Assembly (NCBI GenBank): GCA_000499405.2 | Contig: HG738140.1 | Location: forward strand, 2,127,024-2,191,023 | Source: Onchocerca volvulus | Lineage: Eukaryota; Nematoda; Chromadorea; Rhabditida; Onchocercidae | Direction of reading: 5' to 3' | Length of the DNA stretch: 64,000 bases | Shown here: positions 37,137-48,938 of the stretch, in pieces | Layout: the number at the start of each line of letters is the position of its first letter | Numbering within the stretch: position 1 is the stretch's first letter | Translations under genes and position numbers: made by a program | The notes under the pieces: generated by a model | Databases searched by the model: none | Told to the model about the DNA's origin: nothing | Seen by the model: only the letters and a program-made list of their open reading frames with translations

Positions 37137-38158
37137 TTCCTTCGAAATGCTTTGAAACTAATGTTTGTTAATTCATTAATTCAATTTGCCATTGCTGAAT
37201 CAATTCTTGAATTGCTGTAAAATAAATAATTAAGTTTTCATTTTTGAATTATTTACGTCATTTACAAAGTTCAAACTTACAAATATTTCAATCCGAGTAA
37301 AAGTTTGAAATTTGCCATTGTCATAAATTCATTAACAATGCTAAAGCATATGAAGAAAAAAAAAGATAGCAAAATAAGTGAACAATTATTGGATGAGAAA
37401 TTTTAGAATCAAATTATCAGAAAAACACATCTAGATAGATTTGAATCGTTCAAACTAGAAATCGAAAATCTTATCACTTTGCAAATTTTAATTATCCTGT
37501 CTTTCGAATAATTCCAATATTTAAAAAAATAGAAATTGGATGAAGGCAAAAATTGAATTTGATTAGAATTAATTAGAATTTTGTGATATTAATTATCAAT
37601 TTGCTTTATAAAATCTCACATTATGAATCATTAAAAGAACAAATCATTAACAAAATTTGACTTTAATCAGTCTAAAATAATATGGATTAATTAAGGAATT
37701 AGTTAAGTGGAAACATTTATAAAGTCAATATTCTTTAGAGAGGTCAATGGTCATTGAGGTCATTTGTAGAATAGTCTGATAATTGATAATTTTTGCGAAA
37801 AAAAAATCAACCGATATCACTTAATCTAATAGACAATATCAAAATTGAAATAAATTACACTCTACCATCAACTTACACAACACTTGCGCGTACCACCGAA
37901 TTGCAGAACAGTGCGGATTGTAATTGATAACTGGGCAAATTTGTTTGATATTGGATTAATTAAACTTGGGCAAGATTAATTGGACTTGACTAATGTGCGA
38001 GGAATTACAGTAATCCCATTCTCCTATGATCAGTAATTCTATTTTGATCCATTCTATGATATATCCTGATTATCACTATCTCATCTCCCTTCTCAACAAT
38101 ATGAATTCCAATTTTTGCATTTACTCCTGAATGATTGATAATTCAGGATCAAAGTAAA
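37137..38158. other. Intergenic region between ZIP and TBC-2 genes
   Basis: AATAAA near 37222 is a plausible ZIP polyadenylation signal. Nothing else is recognised. GATAATTCAG ending near 38147 directly precedes the TBC-2 start codon by about 11 bases and is a likely spliced-leader acceptor. Confidence 0.6.
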
Positions 38159-41100
38159 ATGATGTCAATAGATGATGGTCGACCAGCTAAAAATCGCCCA
38201 CCGAAACGATTAGTTGGCTATATAAACAGAGTATCATATTTTGTCTTTTTTTTATTAAGCACAGTAATTATGAGATTTATGCAAGGTTAAAGTTCATTCC
38301 AATCTCTCATGGAATGCTGTTCTTTTTTTTCTAAAAAATCTTTCATTCATAAGAGATCTGCACAAATCGCTGTTTCTGTTATAAACTCTTTTTGTTGATA
38401 TTAGAATTAAATTTCATAGATACAAAAAGACTTTTTCATTTTCACTCAGTAATTTTCGATTTTGTGGAAAGTTGTAGAATTTTTGTAAAGAAGAAGTAAA
38501 CAAATTGTTATAAAAGATAGAGCGGTAAATAAGTAATCGAGTAAACTAGTGAATTATAGATTGAACAACGCACTATCGGTGGTCCATGTAAGCGTCGTTA
38601 TTGGTTTGCTTTATCGGACGATTCACCTTACTTGTACTGGTATAAAAATAAAGGTGATATTAGTTGTGCTGGACGAGTACCACTTTCTGGAGCTGCATTT
38701 ACTTTTGATCCTCGTGAAACTGGCCGATTTGAAATACAGTTTGTGTTATTTTTTCTTAACTGCATAATTTTTGACTGATTAATTATGATCAGTTTTAGAA
38801 AAAAGGAATTATGATTGAAAGTAGGTACTATCTGAAAAATTTTATTGCACTTGAGGTATAATGTTTGGATTATATAATGACTGCAACTGTTGGTTGAATA
38901 AATCAGTTAAAATTCAAGTTTAAATTATTCAAGCATTCATTTTTCTTTTGCATTTCGAAATAAGTTCAAATTCCACCTTTTGACAAGAGTTACTAACAGG
39001 AATTTGTTTAGTGTAAATAATGAAATACATGTTCTCGAAACAGCCGATAACAAGTCACGTGTTCAATGGTTGCAGCAACTTCAAAGCAATCGTCGCCGAC
39101 ATTATGAGAAAGAAAATGTTGATGATATATTGAAAATTGTAAGACTTCTTTTTTATCTTCTTGGCTTTAATTATGATGAAGTAATGTTTAATTTTCTGGA
39201 ATTTATCTATTAATAATTTGTCACATGTAAATGAAATTTTTTAACATTTTCAGTAATAAAAAAAAAAATCCAGTAATAATAAAAAAAAAGAAAATAGCTG
39301 AAAAATATACGAAATGAGGCCATCAGCTTTGTATGCTGTCCTGTTCTTCATCGATGTCGTAAGCGGGATAAATTGAAAGTAAAAATAAACATTGATAAAT
39401 AATCACTAATATTTGTCTTTATTTTCAATTTATTTCATTTTATTAATCAAAATATACTTAATAAATAAGGTCAAGCACTTAATTAGTGATTAGTACTTTT
39501 AGGAGATTGTGTCTCTTTCTTCTCACTCGCTTTCTGGGAATGATCACTGTGTGGACAATTCCTCGAATACTGAAATGAAAAATTTAGAGCAGGGTGAAGA
39601 TATGGTGATGGTAGTTGGGCCTCCAGAAGAAAAATCACTTGAAGATGAAATTAATGATGCCGTTAGTTAAACTTCATTTCTCGTAATCGTAATGGTTATC
39701 TCATAGAAACATGAGAATATTTTAATTTTCAAAGTTTTTGTTTTGATGATGCAAATAATCAAAAATAATCTTTTTTTTGTTGGAACTCATAAGACTTATT
39801 TATACTTGAACTTGAGGCTAAATATAAATAATTTTTAAATATGTATAGAGTTTCAGGCCCAGTCGACATTTTATCTTAATTCTGATGGAGAACTGAATGC
39901 AAAAAGTTTAGAGATGCCAATTCTAATACCTCCCAGTACCGATGTTTTGAGAAGTGCGGAGGAATTAATTGAAAAAATAACAGAAGAAACTCAAGCAAAA
40001 GCCAAAATACTTGAACAACCAGCGAAAAAGGTGATAGGCAAAGCAAAAGCTACGTTACGGTCAGTACATTGTCATTCTTGATTAAATTTGAGGTTTTTTC
40101 ATATCTGTATATATCTAAAATATTTGAGAAGTTGTTTCTATTTTTGCATTAGTGAGAAACATTTTAAATTTAATTGACAAAACAAATAAGTGAAATATTA
40201 TTTTGAATAATTCGAAATTCGGTTTCTCATCCACGCATCGAACATATAGTATTAGTCTTAAAATTCTGATAATTTTTTTCTTCCAAGTTAAAAATCATAG
40301 ATTCAAAATAAATCAGCATTTAATAGTGCATATATATTTTAACATAAATTTTTTCAGGCTTTCTTCATCATTGCGACCGTCCTGTGAGCATTGCAAAATT
40401 GTAAGTTTCTTTTAAGTTTGAGATGGCTAATTTTTTTTATTTCGTTTTAATTTGCATTTCAAGATGCGAGGTTTTTTTACTCAAGAATAGCTTGTAAAGC
40501 TCTTGACTGAGGAACTGTCATCAAATCATATGCACGATTTTCTAAAAGTAATCAAAAAAAAAAAAAAAAATGAAAAATTTTCACGATGCATTGTTTTTTC
40601 AGTTACTTGGTATTGTAAATGAGCTTAAAGATCGTTGTTATGAGCTTACGGACGAAGTAGGAGCTAATCAAGATTTGGTTACAATTTTACGGCAGAGTTT
40701 GCTCAAATCAAATCGTCAAATCGAATTAATGTAAGAATTTGCTGTCTATATAGTTTTTCTATCTGTGAAATGTCTATTTTATTATAGCTTTTATGTGCAG
40801 TGCAGACAGGGCTATTTCAGAAAACGGATGGAGGAGCAAAAAAACCCTCAAGACAGAATTAGTATGATCTTGGAAAAGGAAAGCGAGCTTACAGCATTGC
40901 AATTGAATGCAGCATCCTACAGTCATGAAATTCGAGTTTTAAAAGAACAAAATAAGTAAATCATTTTTATTTATCTCATGTTGATTTTATAAATTATAAT
41001 TATGCGATATGTTAAAGCATTATATTTCTTTCTTTGCAGACAGTATGAACAAAAAATTGAAGAACTAAGGACTGAAATTGATGCGTTTCGTGAATCGGTG

Positions 41101-44100
41101 CGTTCAAAGGAAGAGCTCATAATGAAAATTTATAATGAGCAGGAAGGAAATGATGCTTTAAGTCGTTCAGATGTATTGCTTAATGATGGTATTTTTTTTC
41201 CTGTTGAAATTCTTTTTATTTTTCTATATTGATGGATCATTACATAGGTTATAACGAAAATTTGTAGTATTTTATGCTCTTAAACACTATACACAATTGC
41301 GTAGTCTGTGTTATATATTAGGTTTATTTAAACAGAATAAGTTATGGGTCAAGTTTTTGGAGACTATAAAAAAATTCATTATATTGTTTTTGCTATTGAC
41401 ATTTTTGACTCACTCATTCATTTTATCATCGATTGAAGTGTTTAAATTCGAAATATCTGGAAGCATTAAATAAAGGTTATTCAGTTGAAGTGCCTGAAGG
41501 GATATTAGTCGACTTTGGTAGTAGTCCAACTGATGAAAATGCCCAGCGAGTATTTGACGAAGCTGCTGTCAATGACGTAACAGAAATGCGAGATCTTGTT
41601 ATGGGATATCGAAATCAGAATATGTTCTTAAATCAAGAGGTTCTTGGTAATAACTTTTCTACTTGAATAATTTTTTTTCTCAAAAATTCCTGATCCTTTT
41701 TTACATTTATTATTTCCCATTTCAGAACTTCAAAAAATTGTACAGAGTTTAGAAGACAGAGAACGTCGAATTATCCGACAAAATTTTGACATTGAAGCTT
41801 GCTATTATCAGCTTAAAAGTCGATACATCATGGTACTAAACCACTTCAGAGCATCGAAAACTGACAGTAGAGGTTTAATAATTAATATTTATTGATTTTA
41901 TTGGGCGTGCAACTTATCTTTTACTGTATTCTCAAATTATTTTTCAATTTATATTCGACATTCTTTTATATTTAGTTTTTTTTTAGTGGACGAAATTTTG
42001 CTGCAGTCGTTTCATTTTCTTTTTTTTTTTTTTATTTCTTATGACACTTCATTGTTGATTATCCTGTTCAATAACCTCCTTAAGCACAAAAATTTCCATA
42101 TTCTAGAATGTAGCTACTTTGTATAGTAGTGTGAAAATTAAGTGTTTTGCATTATTAATGAAATTCAGTTTTGAAAACAATTTTTAGTTCTGGAACCAGG
42201 AGTAATTGAGGCTCTGATTGATGAAACAAACTGGACTGCAAACAAAAGAACACTAAATAACGATAAAATAGAAAGTAAGTAGTGAAGATTTTTTTGTTTT
42301 ATGAAATGCACGGAGATATAAGCTGTTTTCTAAGGAATTTAAAATCAGAATGACATGTTTCATTTTGTTATTCCCATTTAGTGGATGCAGTTATAAGCTA
42401 TCAGCTGAATATTTTACAGCGAGGCTTACGGACTCTCTTGGATTTTATTTGAATGACGATAGAAAGCGCCATCAGTTACAACCTACTGACATGTTTGAAG
42501 TTGCTGCTGAATTAAAAAGTATAAGTGACGAGATCGTTGGTCAACAAGAAATGGTGAATTATAGTTCCTGAAATATTAATATGAATTTTAATGCCTCAAA
42601 ATTCAAATTTTTCTGAACTTACATTCACCAGACTTTAGCACTTAATTTAAAATCATTATTATTTTCGGATTTGTTTAGGAACAGAATCCACAGTATATAG
42701 ATTGGCTACAAAAATGGGACAGTTTTCTGGTGAATTCTGTCGTACGTCCTTTGAAACCTTCTACTGAACTGAAGAATTTGGTAAGGACGGGTATACCAAA
42801 AACATATCGACCAAGGGTTTGGAAAAGGTTATTTTTTATTTTTGCAGATTTTTGTTACTAATTTCTGCATGCCCAAAATTTGTAATTTATACGAAGGTTA
42901 CTGATTTTAACAAATCATACTTTCTTGGTAACCTCCAAAGAAAGATGGCTGTATTAGACTTGCAAGAATTACATCGCATCATTTGTGTTTGTTTCCTTTC
43001 TCATATCTGTGCCATTTCCACCTTAGGATTATTTCTATGTGTTTATGAGATTTATGAGAAAGATTATTTCATAAGCTTGTCTTTATTTATTTGTCTTAGA
43101 TTTTCATTTTCCTTCAAATTTTATCAAATCTTGCCATCTTTAATCTTGATATGCGATATACTTAACTGCTTAATTATGCGATGTGCTTAAGTCTTTGTGA
43201 TATGCGATATGCTTAACTTATAAGAATTTTCTTACAAAAAACCGTCAATTAATTTTCTTTGAAGTCTTGTAAAGATATGAATCTTTCAGCCTTGTTAATT
43301 ATATAGTGGGGGATGAGAAAGCTGATCTCGGCAATGGTTATTATGAGATACTTCTTCGGAAAGTGAATGCTGTTAGCGCTAATACTATCGAAAATGATAG
43401 TGCTTTGAAACAGGTTTGCGTTTACGTTGTGTTAAATCTAACTTTATTAAAAAGTATATTACTATGAATAATGTTTTGCTCAATCCAAAACTTCTGACTC
43501 ATTCTGATTTGCAATATTTTTGATATTTTATTTTCTCTTAAAAAAAAACAATGGCCAGAATTGAATATTCGTAAATGGAATTATTGTAGATAGATTTGGA
43601 TTTGGCTCGAACTCTACCCACAAACAGATTTTTTGATGAACCAACATCTGAAAAAATTGTTGTTTTACGTCGCGTACTCTGTGCATATCGTTTTCATAAT
43701 AAGTCTGTTGGATATTGCCAGGTATTTTGGTTTATCGCAGTTTTGGTATTGCTTTTCTTTTTTCCTGATCCCATAACTGCAATCACAATTTCTGTTATTT
43801 TTTTTATCCCGAAGAGCACTGAATCTCAAATACTGAAGAAAAAAATATCATGGATTACATCCCAACTTGAAATTTTATCAATAGTTCTATCAATCGAATC
43901 AAGGACAGTTAACGCTTCTGTTGTTTTTGATCTCTATATGTGATTATGAATTGATGATATTAATTTCAAATTCTAGGGATTAAATCGTCTAGCTGCAATT
44001 GCTTTATTATTTCTTGAAGAATCTGACGCTTTCTGGTTTTTGGTAGCTTGCGTTGAATATCTCCAACCCGCTGCATATTATACTTCTACCTTACTTTGCG

Positions 44101-45571
44101 CTGTTGCTGATCAAAAAGTACTATTTTTTCCCTACCTACTAATAGTGATATATGTTAAAAAAAATTCAGTTTTCAAATTTTAATTTTTAACTAAAATTCG
44201 AATTTAAGTATGTATTTGTTTTTATATATCACTGAAGATCTTTGAATTAAAGAATATTGTAATTATAGGGTGACTTGTGCATTTCATCAGTGATGCTTTT
44301 TTTTTACAATTATAGTATTTATGAAATAATGAAGTAAGTCAAGTTATGGGTAAGTTCAATAATTAGAAATATATATTATGTATTTTGATATATAACGTCA
44401 GCTTTTGAGAAATTTTCATAATTTTAGGTATTACGTGATCTGGTCAGTGAGAAACTTCCGAAATTATCATCCCATTTGCGCAAATTTGAAGTGGACCTCT
44501 CAGCTTTCACTCTTAGTTGGTTTCTTACATGTTTTGTTGACGTCTTTCCGCATGCTATTTATTTAAATTTATTCGATGTTTTTCTCTACGAAGGAAATAA
44601 GGTTAGTGCAGTTTATATTCTCATAAGGTCAAAAAATATGTATTTTCATTTTGAATCTTAGATAAGTGTATTCCGAAATATTTAGCAAGTTAGAAAGTAT
44701 GCTTTTTGTCTCAACTATTTTGCTTATATTAAAGATTTTTATATGTATAATCCTTCCTGATGCTTTTTTTTTTGGAAATTTAGCAGAATTCATAAAAGTG
44801 ATTCATAATATAGGATTTGATTTGTGAAAAATGCAAAATTCTTTTTTAATTATTTGCTTAAATCCTCTACAGGTTCTTTTTCGATTTGCTCTTGGAGTTT
44901 TGAAACTTGCCGAAGCCTCTGTGTTGGAGTGTAAATCTGTTGGAGCTGTGCATGCATCGTTAAGTAGAATTGCACAATATGTTCCGAATTTTAAGACATT
45001 GGCACAGGTGAAGATTTCATTATATGGTTCATATACACTATTTGTCTAGATAAAGAATGATGCTTTCATTGAGGATTGAATTTGTATTAATGATCTCATT
45101 ACAGTGGAAATGGCGGTTTTTGTTGGTAAACTGAAAATAAATGTGATGTGATCTTTCGCTTTAGAGTTTACATAGTCTGTTTTGTTCTTGGTGCATTAAT
45201 TTGCTATAAGGAGTAGATAAATCGTTATACAATATCATGTAATGTAATTTTTTTAATTTCAGATTGCTTTTAACGATTTAAATCCTTTCCCACAAAAAGG
45301 TATAGAAATGAAAAGGCAATTTTATCTTAGCCAATTAACAGTAAGTTACAGTTTCTTCCAAACTTTAATATTTCATAAAAATGAATAGATTAAGAAAATT
45401 TTCTTTTACTTTGAAATATAAGCACAGCTCATTAAAATCTGAAATGAGGTTTTTGTAACTGCGAAACAAATTATTGTTCACCAGATTATTATTCATATTG
45501 TTCATGATATATTGAATGAAAATTGAAAAATGAAATATTTTGTAATGAAAAAATTCCAGGCTACACAATAA
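38159..45571 (+). CDS. tbc-2: TBC1D2/TBC-2 Rab GTPase-activating protein
   Basis: 21 exons: 38159-38230, 38560-38738, 39000-39138, 39503-39661, 39857-40059, 40358-40400, 40603-40730, 40806-40955, 41040-41172, 41439-41646, 41726-41872, 42188-42278, 42382-42553, 42679-42827, 43290-43413, 43590-43721, 43977-44117, 44428-44601, 44873-45007, 45263-45340, 45560-45571. They total 922 codons, near human TBC1D2. Residues about 16-111 form a PH domain (LVGYINR ... WLQQLQ). About 265-520 is mostly coiled coil. The C-terminal third is a TBC domain. It has the catalytic Arg finger IDLDLARTLPTN (Arg706), the Gln finger VGYCQGLN (Gln743), and family blocks LFDVFLYEG and IAFNDLNPF. TBC-2 switches off Rab5-type (and in mammals Rab7) GTPases on endosomes. 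Least certain are the ends of exons 9 and 12 (donors GTATTG and GTAGTG) and the tiny last exon encoding Ala-Thr-Gln-stop. AATAAA at 45995-46000 may end the mRNA. Confidence 0.92.
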
Positions 45572-47852
45572 ATGGTTAGCAGTTGATGGTTTCTGGGAAA
45601 TTAATATGAGAAGCAGAATGCATCTTTTTGGTTCTTCAATAAGTCATTTTTGCATGCATTGTTGGATATTCTTTGTTGTAGCATGTTGTTTTACATGCTT
45701 CATTTGTTAAATTTGCCTTTTTATTACATGCCTCTCGTCTTATTTCACTTTTTCTTACTTATACACCTTATTTGTTACTTTTTTTTTTTGTGAGTTTTTA
45801 AGCTGTGATAAATTTTCTGTACATATTTTATGTTTTCATGTTTCTAATTATTGATTCAGACCATATTTTTTGTTTTCAATCCATTTTCAGTACTTTTTCC
45901 TATATCATTCCACCTGTCATCTTTTAATAATTTTTTGATAATGTTATCCGTGAATCATTTTAGGAGTAAGAAAACTTGTAATGTGAAGTTTTCAAATAAA
46001 CCTTTCTTTCTGTAAATTTTTGTAAACTAGCTCCCATACATATGATCATTTTTAACACTGCAGAAGTTACTACTGCATTAAGGATAAAAAACTTTTTAGG
46101 TAAAGTTCGATTATCTTATGATTGCTTTATCTATTATATTCAGTTTTTTTCCATGAACATTTGGAATCTGACCATACCTTATTTGTGCCTTTCGCTGTTT
46201 TTGTTGTGTTCAATAAAATTGAATAATAATTCAGTTTATTTATTATCCATTTTGAAAAATCATTATTTATGATTTTCCACAGATTTCTTACTCTTCGTTT
46301 TGTCTCAAAATATACTTCTTTTTTATTCGATATTGTAAACAAAACTATGCATATATTTTAAACTGCACAATTAATATGGATATTTTATTTGCGTAAATAA
46401 ATAATAAATTGGGAAGATTTTTTCATGAAAATATAAAATGAAACTTTTTGTAATATAGGCTTAAATTTCTCCTTTTAGGAATTTCTTGACTTTTTTCTAT
46501 TCATTTTCACAGATTTACTAGTGCACTGTTAAACGCGAAAAATTTTAATTTGATTAAAATTTTTGATTTTTATTGTCAGTTAGCATTAATATGAAATCTG
46601 CTAGAATGAATAGTTGGTAGACAATTTTTTTGGCTTCGGATCTTTATTCCGAAATACATATATTTATATATTTTTTTGAATGTTGGACTAATAAAATCTC
46701 TTATTATATACACTTTTAAAACAGTCGGAAAATATTATATCAATTGAATACTTCATATGCATTCTGAGAACATTTTAAAGGAAGGATTAACTTTAATCAA
46801 TGTAAGTGATTACATCATCTATTATGAGGAATAATTTAAGAACTGAACGTGGATAGGGATTAGGCTCACAAGTTTGCTTGATAACTGAATAGATTGCGAG
46901 AAGTTAAATTAAATAGTCATAAGGAAATATGCTGAAATTGATTTCAATCAAGCTAATTAGTGCCAGTTTTATTTCTACATCTGTGCCGATGAAAGCAAAT
47001 CTCTTCATTTAGTGAGAAGAATCTTTTTTAGCTTTTATTATATCCGGAGACTTGAATTAAATGTTATATGTCGATTTATGGTTTTGAATTAAATTTCCAA
47101 AATATAAATTTTTGCCTAATTTTTAAATAACTAACTATCTTTGTCGCCTTTCATAGATTTTTAAAAAATTTTTTACATGCGATAAAAATTCGAAAGATTT
47201 CTGATTCCTACATTTCTTGCTACTGTTTTAGCAGTAAAATATTAAAATTTTGGATTACAATTTTCGTATTTTACATTTCATTTTATATGTCACGAATAGA
47301 TGAACAAGCAGTAATTCTGCAAATTTCATTTACGCAAGATTTAATCCACAACTCTTAGAGCTGGAAGGTCAAGTGATATCGAAAGTGATCTTTTTACAAA
47401 TACTTCTGAAATATGTATAGTATATCTATCTTTGCTTAACAGAGATATTCTTTGTACAAATATCTCGATATCTATCATAAATTGAAGGCAATTGAAGAAA
47501 CGATGCCTCAACGGCAATTAAATTAACGAAGTAACGAAGCGCATCTAACTCAATTGGAAAGTGAATCTCGAAGTAAATTCTATTACAAATATATGCATGC
47601 CAATGTTACAGCCATACAATTCAATCAGATAACTAAATCAACTCAGGCAAGAATGAAGTGATGAACTTGCAGACGATAATGATGACAAGAAAAAGGAGGA
47701 GTTAAGAAGCATTGTAGCCATTTGAGGCTAACCTTTGTAAATTTAACCTGAACAATTTTAGAATGCTTTTTTAGATGCAAGTAAGAAGGCTATCTCGTAT
47801 TTCCGAGCGGAAATAAGGATTGAAAATTTTTTTTGGCAGGTTATTTTCTAAA

Positions 47853-48065
47853 CTATATAAATAAAAATGTAAATGTTCGTTGTGGTTTTGGAAAATTTTG
47901 CATTTTTTTTCCGATCGCTTTGAAATTTTGACACAACGTTGCATTCAAATAGGCGCGTGTTTCTATACAGATATACTTACTTTTTTTTTTTTTACCTCTC
48001 CGTAAGGACAAACATGTTTCCCGCCAAAACGCTCCGATTAACAGATAAGCAAAATGAGATCAACC
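47853..48065 (+). mobile_element. Helitron-like fragment joined to a second repeat
   Basis: It begins CTATATAAATAAAAATG, one base short of the canonical TC start. It follows the shared body (CCGATCGCTTTGAAATTT, CAACGTTGCATTC, GGCGCGTGTTT), then at about 48005 switches to ACATGTTTCCCGCCAAAACG. That block occurs in reverse orientation inside intron 5 of the cysteine-repeat gene. Confidence 0.5.
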
Positions 48066-48103
48066 AATCATTGATTCACTGCTACATAATAGTCGACAAA
48101 TAA

Positions 48104-48335
48104 TCTATTTATTTAAATAAAAATGTAAATGTCGTTATGGCTTTTCACAAAATATTCCAAGTTCTTCATCGATTGACTTGAAAATTCGAAACAACGTTGC
48201 ATTCGAATAGGCGCGTGTTTTATATAGATATATCTACTTTTTACTTATCACAGATAATAGGTAAAAATAAGTGTGCGGACATTTTTATTTTTCCAGACTA
48301 GCTGGACCGGTAATGCGGCGACCGGTTACATCTAG
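48104..48335 (+). mobile_element. Non-autonomous Helitron-like element with both ends
   Basis: It is 232 bp long. It starts with TC (TCTATTTATTTAAATAAAAA) after a host A and ends in CTAG before a host T, the A|T insertion rule of Helitrons. Five bases before CTAG sits a small hairpin: ACCGGT at 48306-48311 and ACCGGT at 48321-48326 with a 9-base loop. There are no terminal inverted repeats and no target duplication. It encodes nothing, so it would depend on a helicase supplied elsewhere. Confidence 0.65.
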
Positions 48336-48938
48336 TACTATTTATAATACAATTCATTTCTGTTATCATCGTTGTTGATTAATGTTAATTAGGAAGAGAG
48401 GAAAACATATATTGGTAAAGTTGCATTTCTTTCCACATGAAATTTATAATTCACTAAGACAGCAATGGAAGGATAATTTTTGGATTATAAAATACACTAA
48501 TACCTATATAAGTTATCCCATAAACAAATTCATTAATTGTAATTAAAGTACTACACTAATACTTACGAGATGGCATAGATTATTCTAGAAACATCAGATT
48601 ATTCCAGATGTAAATTCATTACCTGTAATTAAAATAATTCTAGTTTATGAATTACCTATAATCTTGTATCTTTAATTACCTTGTATCTTGTGTAGAGTTA
48701 AATTATCTTGAATTACTTGTAATCAGAATCAATGAAATTTTGTGCTTTTTACAGATTTCTACTGTAGAAACAATATAGGTAGCTATATATATAGATTGCC
48801 TAAAAATGTTAGATCGAAATTAAAATCTAATTTTCAATAATCCTGAAGTGGAACTGATATGTTCTTGCATTTCTTCGAATTTTATGATGCAAATAAAGTT
48901 TGTATTGAAAAACTTATATTTTTAGAGCTTTAAATACA

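Larger units (their letters stand above)
45572..48938. other. Intergenic region between TBC-2 and homeobox genes
   Basis: It holds the TBC-2 3' region (AATAAA at 45995-46000), then about 1.8 kb of featureless AT-rich DNA, then Helitron-like sequence at 47853-48335 (listed). TATTTTTAG ending at about 48924, 14 bases before the homeobox start codon, is a likely trans-splice acceptor. No gene seen. Confidence 0.6.

Noticed and set aside
42819..43190. 123-codon + frame between TBC-2 exons 14 and 15
   Set aside because: Read-through of the intron after the donor at 42828; the translation is hydrophobic and Cys/Phe-rich, and the exon 15 junction restores the TBC domain.
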